Source: Halichondria panicea (Eukaryota; Porifera; Demospongiae; Suberitida; Halichondriidae). Taken from it: a stretch of 64,000 nucleotides of DNA. The DNA lies in the NCBI RefSeq assembly GCF_963675165.1, contig NC_087386.1, positions 1,600,931-1,664,930 on the forward strand, written 5' to 3'. Made by a program: the position numbers and the translations under genes. Of this stretch, positions 48,340 to 60,199 are shown piece by piece. The stretch's first letter is position 1. Every line of letters starts with the position of its first letter. The notes under the pieces are model-generated. The model saw only the letters and a list, made by a program, of their open reading frames with translations, searched no databases and was not told the DNA's origin.

Positions 48340-49335
48340 TATAAGTCGCTGAGATGCTTGCCAACCTTGCATACCATCAACTGCAAAACAAAACAGAGAT
48401 CATTAATGTTGATAATGCACACTATGTATCTTACCATTTGAAAATTTTCCCTCCCGGCTTTGTAGAAGTCACAACAGAGAGACAGACTGCACATTGCTTA
48501 ATTCTCAGACCTGATGTTTGTGCTCTATTTCCTACTACCCTCTTTAGCTGACATGTGGTTATGTCTACATTCCGGAGAAGATGGAGCAATGATTCCTCCT
48601 ATTCCTGATTTCAGCAACTCAGTGTATCTATTGCTTAAAAAAGATTTCTGCAATCCCTTATATATATTAACTTCGACCTTACTGGTCAACAACTCGAATT
48701 ACAGCTACTGAGCTCAGAGTCTTGCCAACAGAATCAGTTTGTCAAACATTGAACTTTCCCAGAGTATGTATCATGCTGCATTCATTAATGCCTGAAAATC
48801 CAGATGTGTTGCATTGCGAGATGTCCCCACATTGACACTAGTGTCCCCACCAAACTGAACCGCTTGACTGCAATCAAACACACTTGTGAATATTGCTCCT
48901 CCACTGCTTGAGATAATCGTAAAATTTACTTGAATTGGATCCGTGCATCTTATGACTGTAAACGAAGCAGTGAAGTTTTCAAACGGAGCTGATGGCGTGC
49001 AAGTGAGACCTGCAAGTGAGACCAATGCAATCAATGGTAGTGCACTGGGGGTAGTTTGCCAAGACCCCCTACAGAGAATCACAATAATCTGATGCATGGC
49101 TGAATGTGTATGTGTGCATGTGTTATACTGGTATCAATGTAATAGTAGCCAATATAGCCCCGTTTACAACCAGGCCTTTAATCCAGATTTGACCCGGATT
49201 ATATAGGTGTCGTGTAAACGGGGCTATTGACAATTAAAGTTTGCACAACATAATTATTATTCATGAACTGCCACAGATCAGTACAGTACACTCACCCATT
49301 ATTCGGCCTAGGAGATACAGAATTTCAAGGAACAT
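48340..49335 (-). pseudogene. X3/Z4 remnant, partner of Ig5
   Basis: Start 49335 (MFLEILYLLGRIMG). Exon 2 is the long X type, including the part after PFENFT that the Z copies lost (FTVIRCTDPIQVNFTIISSSG ... SRNATHLDFQ). It has a 13-bp tandem duplication (TGCAAGTGAGACC) that shifts the frame, and the acceptor CAG is altered. Traces of the Z cysteine exon lie at about 48434-48490 but are eroded. It keeps the X state at the splice-site change that defines Z, so it links the two forms. Confidence 0.6.
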
Positions 49336-49524
49336 TATCTCAACCTGATCTACCTTGATTTTGCATTTGTGTAGTTAACGATCTTTACTAGATCCCAGGC
49401 CGAGTTTTTGCTTTTATAAGGGTTAGGCGAACAAGGCTATGTGCATGTGGTCATGTGTACAGAAATAAAGAAGTGCAGGAAGCATAGCTTTATCTGCAGA
49501 ACTCATTAGCACTACAGACTAATT

Positions 49525-51038
49525 ATGGCAACCAGATTATATGAACTATACTACCATTCTTCTATTTTTTTCAGTTATTATTTGGTCGTAAGTGAAGCAT
49601 GAATCTCTTCTAACAGCTCATAGTCTAGCCAGATAATTATCAACTCCTGCAGAGATCTCATTTAGCGGTCCAGGAGAAACATTGGAGACATTACCAACAA
49701 GTCTGAGTTGGCTAGTGCCAATAGTAATTCTTGATTTAAATTTGCTACCAGTGATACTACAACGTGAAAATTATACTTCAACATGGATTCTACCTAATTG
49801 GGAAATGGTATCTATGGAAAATCAAAGCCCAAGCACAAATATATTAGTTCTTAGAAGGACGAATTCCTAAAATGCTACTACAGATGGGCCAAGCACAACT
49901 CTACTGGTTCAAGGCCTGTCCTACACTGATGCTGGTTGTACAGGACGATCGCAACCCAGGCTCTCCACCAATAGAAGGAACAATAGAGCTAAGGCTGACA
50001 CGTAAGTATGATTGAGTACTAGCAATATACACATCATTAACATGCTTATCACTACAGTAACACTAACGGCTATAAACTCAAGCGTGACAATATTGGACAA
50101 TGCTTCATTTGTGGAACTAAGATGTGATATGAGTGACTACATTCGACCTGACGATCAACTGCAATGGTTCAGAGATGGAAAAGTTATAACTTTGGGAGAA
50201 AATAGAAAACAAATCACTTTAATGGATGGAGCCAGACGAGGACAATTTAGAGGTCTTACAACCTAATCATCGAGAGTTTCAATGCTCACAATTTCAAATC
50301 CGGTTTTAAGTGATACTGGAACGTACAATTGCCGTGTCATAGGGACCACAGAATCTGTTGATATTTGAACTACTTGTTCAAAGCTCAGGTGAGAATAATT
50401 TATATGCACTATAAAGAGTACAGTGTAGTTGTTAAGCTTGCTATTCAATTCATTTTCTATAAACAGCTACAAACCCTATACAACATCGTCAACTAATTCA
50501 GATACCACATGCACCTGTTACAGAATCGACATTTCCCCTCCCTACCCTAATCGGAGGAACAACCGGATTATTGGCACTTGTTGTCCTCATACTCGTCATA
50601 GTGATCGTGGTGGTTAGTATAAAACATAGGTGTGTGGTGGTAAAGAGAAAAAAGAAACAAAATAATCAAGTTAAGCTACCACCTCCACTACCACAACCCA
50701 GGACCAATGAGATTCAAGTGACAACCAACACAGCCTACGATCTGGCTAAGTTACATAATGATGCACCGGACGTCACTTATGAGACAATAATGGATACTAC
50801 CAACCCAGCATATGGTCTAACACTATCAGCAAGTGCAGGCCTCTCTGTTGATACCAATATTTCCTATGGTATAGTTAAAGACATTCGTACTACAGCTACA
50901 AATGGAGCTCAGCAACAAGATGAAACACCTCCTGCTACCAACCCAACCGTTGAAAATACAAGAGATTCTGAAGTTGTCTATTGTCCATGTGTTACTCACC
51001 CAACATACAAAGAGGAAGTGTATGATCATAATGATTGA
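49525..51038 (+). pseudogene. Ig5: heavily damaged receptor copy
   Basis: ATG at 49525 is followed by two extra bases in the signal-peptide exon. Exon 2 has frameshifts and has lost the segment with the F-strand Cys (GCTGGTTGTACAGG in place of the usual longer text). Exon 3 has TAA at 50264-50266 and a shift near its end. The membrane/tail exon has a shift near its start but its second part (50571-51038) is open: class A helix, NPAYGLTL, ISYGIV, HPTYKEEVY. The TATA box is changed. Confidence 0.85.
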
Positions 51039-51230
51039 GAACTCGATGAGTGCATGTACCTTATTCAATGTGCTATCTATACTCCATTGAATACACCTTC
51101 AAGTAAGATGATAATTATTATTGAGTCAGAACAACATTGTGCTGGTAAAGATTAGGTGCAAATGTTATACATGTTGAAATCATAAAAGCATTTCCAGAAA
51201 CCATAGTTAAAGAGCAGCAGCTGTGTTGCA

Positions 51231-52565
51231 TTATAAGTCATTAAGATGCTTGCCACAACTCCATGCATCAACTGAAAACAAACAGAGATCATATCAATTT
51301 TAATAATTCACTTGTACATCTTACCATTGGAAAGCTTCCCTCCTTTGTAGTGGTCACAACAGAGAGACAGGCTGCAGCTGTCTAGCATGATTGCGTTAAT
51401 GATGTTAGGTACAGCAATCATTAGTCTGTGAGGGTAGGTCAGATAGTCTAGTTTGCCCTGTGTGTGTGTGCATGTGGAGGGGGCGGTTAATGAATGTGTG
51501 TGTGTGGGAGGGGGCGGTGGATGAATGTATGTGTGTGTGGGGGAGGGGGGTGACGTACTGGGTAAGTTTTGACCACAAGTACTGGTGCTTTGTCCGAGGG
51601 ATACTGGCTTGGCGCACCTTCTTATTGGATTGTTGGCACAAAGTATACAACTATTTGCATTGCCTCTTTTCACAGGGATGTCATAGTTAACAAAACAGAG
51701 ATACTGTTTAGGAAGTTTCTAGAAAGGTGTTGTAGAATCCCGAACACATGCAGTGAGGGTTCTCTCGCCCTGAGGGCTTCTAAACGATCACTAAACAGTG
51801 TCAAAGCGTTTTAGGTATTAGCCAATGAGCTCTTGATTTTTCTTATCTACAATCTGTAATCTATGCGACATGATCAAAATGATCATCTAAATTGGAGAAA
51901 ACACTACCTCTAGCCAATCAAATTGCTGCTTATAGAAAAATCTATGGCATCTTGCAAGAGTGACATCTTAAATATTTCAGTGTTCATAAAACATATAATT
52001 ATCACATTCATTGAAGATGCATGCCCAAATGTGTTGCATTGCGAGTAGGCTAATTGCGAGACATCTCCACATTGACACTCGTGTTCCATGAACCAAACTG
52101 AACCACTTGACTGCGATCAAACAAACTTGTGAACATTGCTCCACTGCTTGAAATAATCGTAAAATTCACTTGAACTGGATCCGTGCATTCTATGACTGTA
52201 AACTCACAGTAAAGTTTTCAAAGGGGACTGGTGGGTGGCCTGCAAGTGAGATTAATGCAATCAATGGCAGTGCACTGGGGGTAGTTTACCAAGACCCCCT
52301 CCAGAGAATCACATTAATCTGATGCGTGGCTTACTGTGTGTGTGCATGTGTAATACTGGTGTCAATGTAGTAGTAGCCATTAGCCCAGTTTACACCAATC
52401 CTTTAATCTGGATTCGACGGATTAGGTGTCGTGTAAACGGGGCTATTGACAATTAAAGTTTGCCTCTCTATGCAATATAATTATAATTCATGAACTGCCA
52501 CAGATCACTACAGTACACTTACCCATTATTTGGCCCAGGAGAAACAGAATTTCAAGGAACATCAT
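51231..52565 (-). pseudogene. Z5: secreted Cys-rich partner gene, damaged copy
   Basis: Start 52565, 171 bp from the Ig6 start. Exon 2 has TAA where other copies read HC (ASDHC to ASD*). The fused LTYPHRL-CSLSLCCDHYKGG exon is open here (GKLDYLTYP kept), unlike Z1. The 51.2-52.2 kb part is nearly base-for-base the same as 36.1-37.1 kb. Confidence 0.55.
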
Positions 52566-52736
52566 TTTCAACCTTTGTAGAGTCTAAGATCTACTTGATT
52601 AATTATCATTTGTGTAGTTAATGATCTTTACTTACTTTAGTGATCTTCGAGATTCTTGTGGTCATGTGCACAAAAATATAAAAAGTGCAGGAAGCATAGC
52701 TTTATCTGCAGAACTCATTAGCACTACAGACTAGAT

Positions 52737-54144
52737 ATGGCGACCAGATTATATGAACTACTACCATTCTTCTATTTTGTTCAGTTATCATTTGGTCGTA
52801 AGTGAAGGCATTAATCTCTTCTATAACTGAATAAATAGCTCATAGTCTAGCCATGATCATTATTTCAACTCCTGCAGAGATCTCATTCATGGGTCCAGCA
52901 GAAACATTGGAGACTCTACCAACAAGTCTGGGTGGTCTACAGGTATTAACAATTATTGATATCAATTTGCTACCATTGACACTACATCAAGAGAATTATA
53001 CCTCAACATGGACTCTACCTAATGGGGAAATGGTATCTATGGAAAATCAAAGTCCAAACACAAATATTTTAGTCATACAAGGACGAATTTCTATAAATGC
53101 TACTACAAATGGGCCGAGCACATCTCTACTGGTTCAAGGCCTGTCCTACACTGATGCTGGTGTGTACAGATGTAGTGTACAGGACGACCGCAACCCAGGC
53201 TCTCCACCAATAGAGGCAACAATAGAGCTACGGCTGACACGTAAGTGTAATTGAGTACTAACAATACACATCATTAACATACTTATCTCACAGTAACACT
53301 AACTGCTATAAACTCAAGTGTGACAGTAATGGACAATGCTTCATTTGCGGAGCTAAGATGTGATATGAGTGACTACATTCGATCTGATGAGCAACTGCAA
53401 TGGTTCAGAGATGGAGAAATGATAACCTCAGGACAGGCTAGACGACATATCACTTTCATAAATGGAAACGCCAATCAAGGACAGTTTGGAGGTCTTTCAA
53501 CCCAATCATCGAGAGTTTCGATGCTCACAATCTCAAATCCTGTTTCAAGTGATACTGGAGTATACAATTGCCATGTGATAGGGACCACAGAAAATGTTGA
53601 TATTGAGCTACTTATTCAAAGCTCAGCTATGCCAATATTGTCCATTGCACTAGGTGGAACAATTGGTGGACTATTACTACTAATTAGTCTTCTTATAGTT
53701 GTGATCATAGTGTGTGTGGTAAAGACGAAGAGTCTGAAGCAGAAGCAACAAAATAATCATACTGATGATCCTATGTACGACTACCCAGATGAGCTTCCAC
53801 AACATCCACTACCACAACCCAGGACCAATGATCATGAGATTCAAATGACAACAGATAATGATTCACCTGACCACAACTATGAGACAACAATGAACACTAC
53901 CAACCCAGCATATGGTCTAACACTATCAGCAAGTGCAGGCATCTCTGTTTATACCAATATTGCCTATGGCATGGTTAATGACATTCCTATTACAGCTACT
54001 AATTCAGCTCAGCAACAAGATGAAACACCTCCTGCTACCAACCCAACCTTTGAAGATGGGATGCAATATGATCATGAGTTGGCTAATTGTCCATCTGTTG
54101 CTCACCCATCATACAAACAGGAAGTGTATGATCCTAGCTGTTGA
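52737..54144 (+). CDS. Ig6: two-Ig receptor, three exons (intact)
   Basis: Exons 52737-52797, 52878-53240, 53294-54144; 424 residues. Ig domain 2 runs without an intron into the membrane segment; the intron present in Ig1-Ig4 and Ig8 is absent. Signal peptide MATRLYELLPFFYFVQLSFG. Class B membrane helix (IGGLLLLISLLIVVIIVCVV) with only a 5-residue stalk. Tail: YDYPDELPQHPLPQP, HNYETTM, NPAYGLTL, IAYGMV (ITIM-like), AHPSYKQEVYDPSC. Starts 171 bp from Z5 on the other strand, with a TATA box at 52677. Confidence 0.9.
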
Positions 54145-54332
54145 GTGCACCTTACGTATTTGTATCTTTACCGTTGAATACCACAACATAATGTATACTC
54201 CTGTTATGACTCAGAACAACATTGTTGTTACAATTAGGTGCAAATACATGTTGAAATCATAAAATCATTTACAGAAATTGTAACCATAGTAAAGAAGTGT
54301 TAAGAGAGTATATAACAGTTGTGTTCAATTAT

Positions 54333-55914
54333 GAGTCACTGGGATGCTTACCAACCTCATTCCATCAATATCAGCTGCAAAACAAACAGACAATAATGAT
54401 GCACATCTCTTACCATTGAAAAGTTTCCCTCCTTTGTAGAGGTCACAACAGAGAGACAGACTGCAGCAATCCCCTACCACACTCACCAGACCTGACATCA
54501 CAGCCCGCTGTGTAATGGAGTTCGTGTTAACAGGCATGACAGCTACAACCAAATAACATACCTGACAGTTGGTAAATTTGTCAATGCTCACTCCACGAAA
54601 GAAATTGTTGTGGCTCCTAATACAAGGGATAGTGCAAACAAATTCAGGGCGTGCGATTACCAGTTGAATCCTTAGCATGCATGTATACAGTCACACCATG
54701 CATAGTAAGATTCAGGGTCTTTCTTGAATTATGTAATCTCTAGCAAGCATGATTGCGTTAATGATGCAATCATTAGTCTGTGAGGGTAGGTCAGATAGTC
54801 TATAGTTAGCCCTGTGTGTGTGTGCATGTGGAGGGAGTGGTTAATGAATGTGTGTGTGTGGAGGGGGTGTTGGATGAATGTATGTGTGTGCATGTGCGAG
54901 GGGGTGACGTACTTGGTAAGTTTTGACCACAAGTACAGGTGCTCTGTCCGAGGGATACTGGCTCGGAACACTTTCCTATTGGATTGTTGGCACAAAGTAC
55001 ACAACTGAAAAGTCTGCCTCTTTTCAAAGATGTCATAGTTAAACAAATTTCGATACTTCAGAAAATCTTGTTTAGGAAGTTTCTAGAAAGGTGTTGTAGA
55101 ATCGCGAACACATACAGTGAGGGCTTCTAAAAACGGTCATTAAACAGTGTCAAAGCGTTTTAGGTAATAGCGAATGAGCTCTTGATTTTTCTTATCTATA
55201 CAATCTGTAATCTATGCGACATGATCAAAATGATCATCTAAATTGGAGAGAACACTACTACCTCTATATAGCCAATCAAATTGCTGCTTATAGTAAAATC
55301 TATGGCATCTTGCAAGAGTGACATCTTAAATATTTCAGCGTTCATAAAACATATATCACATTCATTGAAGATGCATGCCCAAATGTGTTGCATTGCGAGT
55401 AGGCTAATTGCGAGACATCCGCACATTGACACTCGTGTTCCATGAACCAAACTGAACCACTTGACTGCAATCAAACAAACTTGTGAACATTGCTCCACTA
55501 CTTGAGATAATCGTAAAATCACTTGAACTGGATCCGTGCATTCTATGATTGTAAACTCACAGTAAAGTTTTCAAAGGGGACTGGTGGTGTGCAAGTGAGA
55601 CCAATGCAATCAATGGCAGTGCACTGGGGGTAGTTTGCCAAGACTCCCTCCAGAGAATCACAATGATCTGATGGGTGGCTGACTGTGTGTGTGCATGTGT
55701 TATACTGGTGTCAATGTAATATTAGCCATTAGCCCGTTTACACCAATCCTTTAATCCGGATTCGACCAGGATTAGGTGTCGTGTAAACGGGGCTATTGAC
55801 AATTAAAGTTTGCCTCTCCATGCAATATAATTATAATTCATGAACTGCCACAGATCAGTACAGTACACTTACCCATTATTTGGCCCAGGAGAAATAGAAT
55901 TTCAAGGAACATCA
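54333..55914 (-). pseudogene. Z6: secreted Cys-rich partner gene, damaged copy
   Basis: Exons 1-2 are fully open (start near 55914): signal peptide, then VSHPSDHCDSLEGVLANYPQ, CTAIDCIGLTCTPPVPFENFT and the GTGAGT donor. The cysteine exon 54414-54507 (RAVMSG...CCSLSLCCDLYKGGKLFNG) and the last exon are open. The GKLDYLTYP exon begins GGC TAA, and the VRGVS exon lacks one base. Best-preserved 5' half of the family. Confidence 0.62.
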
Positions 55915-56061
55915 TTTTTTTGTAGAGTCTAAGATCTAGATTTGTGTAGTTAACGATCTTTACTTACTTTAGAGATTCTTGTGGTCATGTGCACAAAAAT
56001 ATAAAAAGTGCAGGAAGCATAGCTTTATCTGCAGAACTTATTAGCACTACAGACTATAATT

Positions 56062-57372
56062 ATGGCGACCAGATTATATGAACTACTACCATTCTTCTAT
56101 TTTGTTCAGTTATCATTTGTCGTAAGTGAAGGCATGAATCTCTTCTAAATGAATAAATAGCTCATAATTGTAGTCTATAGCCATGATCATTATTTCAACT
56201 CCTGCAGAGATCTCATTCATTGGTCCAAGAGAAATAGTGGAGACAATACCAAAAAATCAGAATGGCATACAGGCATTAATAATTCTCGATTTCAGTATGC
56301 TACCAGTGACACTACAACGTGAAAATTATACCTCAACATGGACTCTACCTAATGGGGAAATGGTATCTGAGGAAAATCAAAGCCTAAATCCACTGATTTT
56401 TGTCTTTGAAGGACTGATTGAAGTAAATGCTACAGTTGTACCAAGCACAACTCTAGTGGTTTTTGGCCTGTCCTACACTGATGCTGGTGTGTACAGATGT
56501 AGTGTACAGGACGACCGCAACCCAGGCTCTCCACCAATAGAAGGAACAATAGAGCTAAGGCTGATATGTGAGTATACTAAGCAACAAACGTTATTAACAT
56601 ACTTATCACTACAGTAACACTAACTGCTATAAACTCAAGCGTGACAATATTGGACAATGCTTCATTTGTGGAACTAAGATGTGATATGAGTGACTACATT
56701 CGACCTGATGATCAACTGCAATGGTTCAGAAATGGAGAAATGATAACCTCAGGACAGGCTAGACGACAAATCACTTTCATGAATGGAACTGGACAAGGAC
56801 AGCTTGGAGGTTTTTCAACCCAATCATTGAGAATTTCGATGCTCACAATTTCAAATCCTGTTTTAAGTGATACTGGAACGTACAATTGCCGTGTGATGGG
56901 GACCACAGAATCTGTTGACATTGAACTAATTTTACAGATCTCAGCTATGCCAACCAATACATCGCCAGAAACTCCAATATTGACCATTGCACTAGGTGTA
57001 ACGATTGGTGGACTAGTACTACTACTTATTCTCAGTGTGATTAGTACAGTTTGTGTAGCAAAGAGGAAGAGTCTGAAGCAGCACCGTCAGCAAAATAACA
57101 GCACTAATGACCGAACATACGACTACCCAGATGAGCTTCCACCACCTCCACTATCACAGGCTGAAACCAACGATCATGAGATTCAAGATAATGATTCACC
57201 CGACCACAACTATGAGACAACAATGAACACTACCAACCCAGCATACGGTCTAACACTATCAACAAGTGCAGGCATCTCTGTTGATACCAATATTGCCTAT
57301 GGTATAATCACAAACTCAGCTCAGCAAGAATATGAAGTACCTCTAATGGAGCTACCAACCCAACCATTGTGA
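56062..57372 (+). pseudogene. Ig7: receptor copy with one-base loss in the signal exon
   Basis: Exons 56062-56121, 56208-56567, 56615-57372. The signal exon ends TTTGTC|GTAAGT, one base shorter than TTTGGTC in the others, so exon 2 would be read out of frame. All the rest is open: both Ig domains, an Ig6-like exon fusion into the membrane part, class B helix (IGGLVLLLILSVISTVCVA), tail with YDYPDELPPPPLSQ, HNYETTM, NPAYGLTL and IAYGII (ITIM-like), ending MELPTQPL. An in-frame ATG in the preceding intron (56183) could start an intron-retaining form without a signal peptide. TATA box present at 56000. Confidence 0.75.
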
Positions 57373-57639
57373 ACATACAATTGTCCATCTGAACTATATT
57401 GAGACATTAAATTAATCCGAGTGTGTATACCATATTTTTACTGAATACCTACATGCACTACATATGTAATATATATATACTAGTCTTGTACGGTACTACT
57501 TGTATAAGCAAAGATTAGGATATAATTATACTGGTAAAACATTTTAATTAGTGGAAGTATGCTGCATGTGGAATCATAAAATTAGTTTCCAGAAACCATA
57601 CTGAGATTAAGTGCATGGAGCAACAGCTGTGTTCAATTA

Positions 57640-60090
57640 GGAGTCACTGAGATGCTTGCCAATTAACCTTGCATTTCATCAACTGCAAAACAAACAGAGA
57701 GTGATAATGCACACTATGTATCTTACCATTGAAAAGCTTCCCTCCTTTAATTTGTAGAGGTCACAATAGAGAGACAGACTGCAGCTGTCCCCTACCACAC
57801 TCAGTTCGTACTCGTGTTAACAGGCAATGCAAACAATTACAGCTTCATCCACATAGCTACCTTACAGTATCAATGCTCACTCCATGCACATAAATTGTTG
57901 TGGCTCCTAATATAAGGGATAGTTTAAACAAATTCAGCGTGTGCAATTAATTACCAGTTGAATCTTTAGTATGTACAGTCACACCTTGGCAAGCAGCATC
58001 AGGGTATTTCTTGAACGATGTAATCTCTAATAGCATGACTGCGTTAATGATGTTAGGTGACACCGGGGGTAGGTCAGACAGTCTAGTTTGCCCTGTGTGT
58101 GTGTGTGCATGTGGAGGAGGTGGTGAATGAATGTGTGTGCGTGCGTGGGAGGGGTGGTGAATGAATGTGTGTGCGTGGGAGGGGTGGTGAATGAATGTGT
58201 GTGCGTGCGTGGGAGGGGTGGTGAATGAATGTGTGTGCGTGGGAGGGGTGGTGAATGAATGTGTGTACGTGGGAGGGATGGTGAATGAATGTGTGTGCGT
58301 GGGAGGGATGGTGAATAAATGTGTGTGCGTGGGAGGGGTGGTGAATGAATGTGTGTGCGTGGGAGGGGTGGTGAATGTGTGTGCGTGGGAGGGGTGGTGA
58401 ATGAATGTGTGTGCGTGGGAGGGGTGGTGAATGAATGTGTGTGCGTGGGAGGGGGTGGTGAATGAATGTGTGTGCATGGGAGGGGTGGTGAATGTGTGTG
58501 CGTGGGAGGGGTGGTGAATGAATGTGTGTGCGTGGGAGGGGTGGTGAATGAATGTGTGTGCGTGGGAGGGGGTGGTGAATGAATGTGTGTGCGTGGGAGG
58601 GGTGGTGAATGAATATGTGTGCGTGGGAGGGGTGGTGAATGAATGTGTGTGCGTGGGAGGGGTGGTGAATGAATGTGTGTGCGTGGGAGGGGTGGTGAAT
58701 GAATGTGTGTGCGTGGGAGGGGGTGGTGAATGAATGTGTGTGCGTGGGAGGGGGTGGTGAATGAATGTGTGTGCGTGGGAGGGGGTGGTGAATGAATGTG
58801 TGTGCGTGGGAGGGGTGGTGAATGAATGTGTGTGCGTGGGAGGGGTGGTGAATGAATGTGTGTGCGTGGGAGGGGTGGTGAATGAATGTGTGTGCGTGGG
58901 AGGGGTGGTGAATGAATGTGTGTGTGTGGGAGGGGTGGTGAATGAATGTGTGCATGTGTGTGCATGTGTGAGGGGGTGACGCACTTGGTCAGTTTTGACA
59001 ACAAGTACAGGTGCTCTGTCTGAGGGATACTGACTTGGTGTTGGAAAAAGTTGCAAATTAAATTGTGGGCATAAAGTACATAACTATAAAGTCTATTTGC
59101 ATTAATTGCCTCTTTTTACTTCTTAGGGATGTCATAGTTAAATCAATTTCGATACTTTATTGAACAGAGAATCTTAGTTTTGTAAGTTTATAGAAGCCCA
59201 AAGGTGTTGTAGAATCCCTATAGTGAGGGTTCTCTCGCCTTGAGGGCTTCTAAACGGTCACTAAACAGTGTCAAAGTGTTTTAGGTAATAGCGAATGAGC
59301 TCTAGCCAATCAGATTTGACTGTTTTTATATCTATATCTATATACAATCTGTAATCTATGCTACATGATCATCTAAGTGAAGTAATGATCTTCATGATGA
59401 TGATGAAGTTGGAGAAAACACTACCTCAAATGAGCCAATCAGATTGCTGCTTATAGCATTCCATGTAAAATATATATATGGCATATCACATGCAATGTCA
59501 TACAACATTCCTATATATATGACATCATGTATGATATTATATAATTGACACAGTAAAAGAGAATGTTGTTACACAAAAGCGTGCAACGTTGTAATATTTG
59601 ATGTGATCACATTCCAGGTTTTACTCAACGTAAATATTATGCTTCTGAGATGCTATGGATACTCATTACGTCTTTAAGGGAAAATTGATTGTGAGGATGG
59701 GACTGTAGCTCATAGGCTATACCTAGTTGTGCATGTACAATAGACAGCAATTCCCAATTCAACAAAGCTGAACTCGTGTGGCCTGTAGGGACCACTTAAC
59801 TGCAATCAAACATACTTGTATACTGCTCCCACTGCTGAGGTAATCGTAAAATTGGATCTGTGCATTTTATGAGACTGTAAACTTTCCTAGTTGCTGGCTC
59901 CACTGAACTACTCCACCCACTGCAAGTGTGTGTGCATGAGTTCAGTGGAGCCAGTATAGTATGTAGCCATTGAAAACATAAACTTTGGTTATACTGTATA
60001 TAGAGTCCTCTCCATGCATGCAACATACATGTACAGCCACAGATCAGTACAGTACACTTACCAAATACCTAAGAGAATTCTCATTAGCAT
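57640..60090 (-). pseudogene. Z7: eroded partner copy with minisatellite
   Basis: A short signal-like exon (MLMRILLGI, near 60058-60090) lies 110 bp from the Ig8 start. Exon 2 is reduced to a fragment at about 59792-59900. The cysteine exon (57726 on), VRGVS-like exon and LTYP-like exon are recognisable but altered. The intron before the LTYP exon has expanded into the 30-bp minisatellite. Between them, 59560-59790 matches the right flank of the array (63000-63240). Confidence 0.5.
58100..58970. repeat. 30-bp minisatellite, about 29 units
   Basis: Consensus unit GAATGAATGTGTGTGCGTGG plus GAGGGGTGGT, with variants of 29 and 31 bp and a few 22-26-bp units. The other Z copies have only one or two units at the same place in the intron (for example 36355-36420, 51470-51540), so the array grew from a pre-existing dimer. 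Because 30 is divisible by three, long reading frames (HTHSFTTPPT repeats) appear in several frames; they are not taken as genes. Confidence 0.95.
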
Positions 60091-60199
60091 TTGTGTAGTT
60101 AACGATCTTTACTAGTTTGTGTGATGCGCGGTGTGTCCCCTTATATTTATAGCAGGAAACATAGATTGATCTGCAGAACTCTTTTAGCACAGACTAGAG

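Noticed and set aside
46800-48700. A further gene between Ig4 and Ig5
   Set aside because: Only LINE and repeat fragments, the displaced Ig4 tail and eroded Z exons were found; remaining frames are short and without splice logic.
58100-58970. CRISPR-like regular repeat spacing
   Set aside because: Units are contiguous with no unique spacers, and the genome is eukaryotic.
57947-59056. 369-residue frame of HTHSFTTPPT repeats on the minus strand
   Set aside because: Produced by the 30-bp minisatellite; two other frames are equally open and no start, signal or splice context supports a protein.
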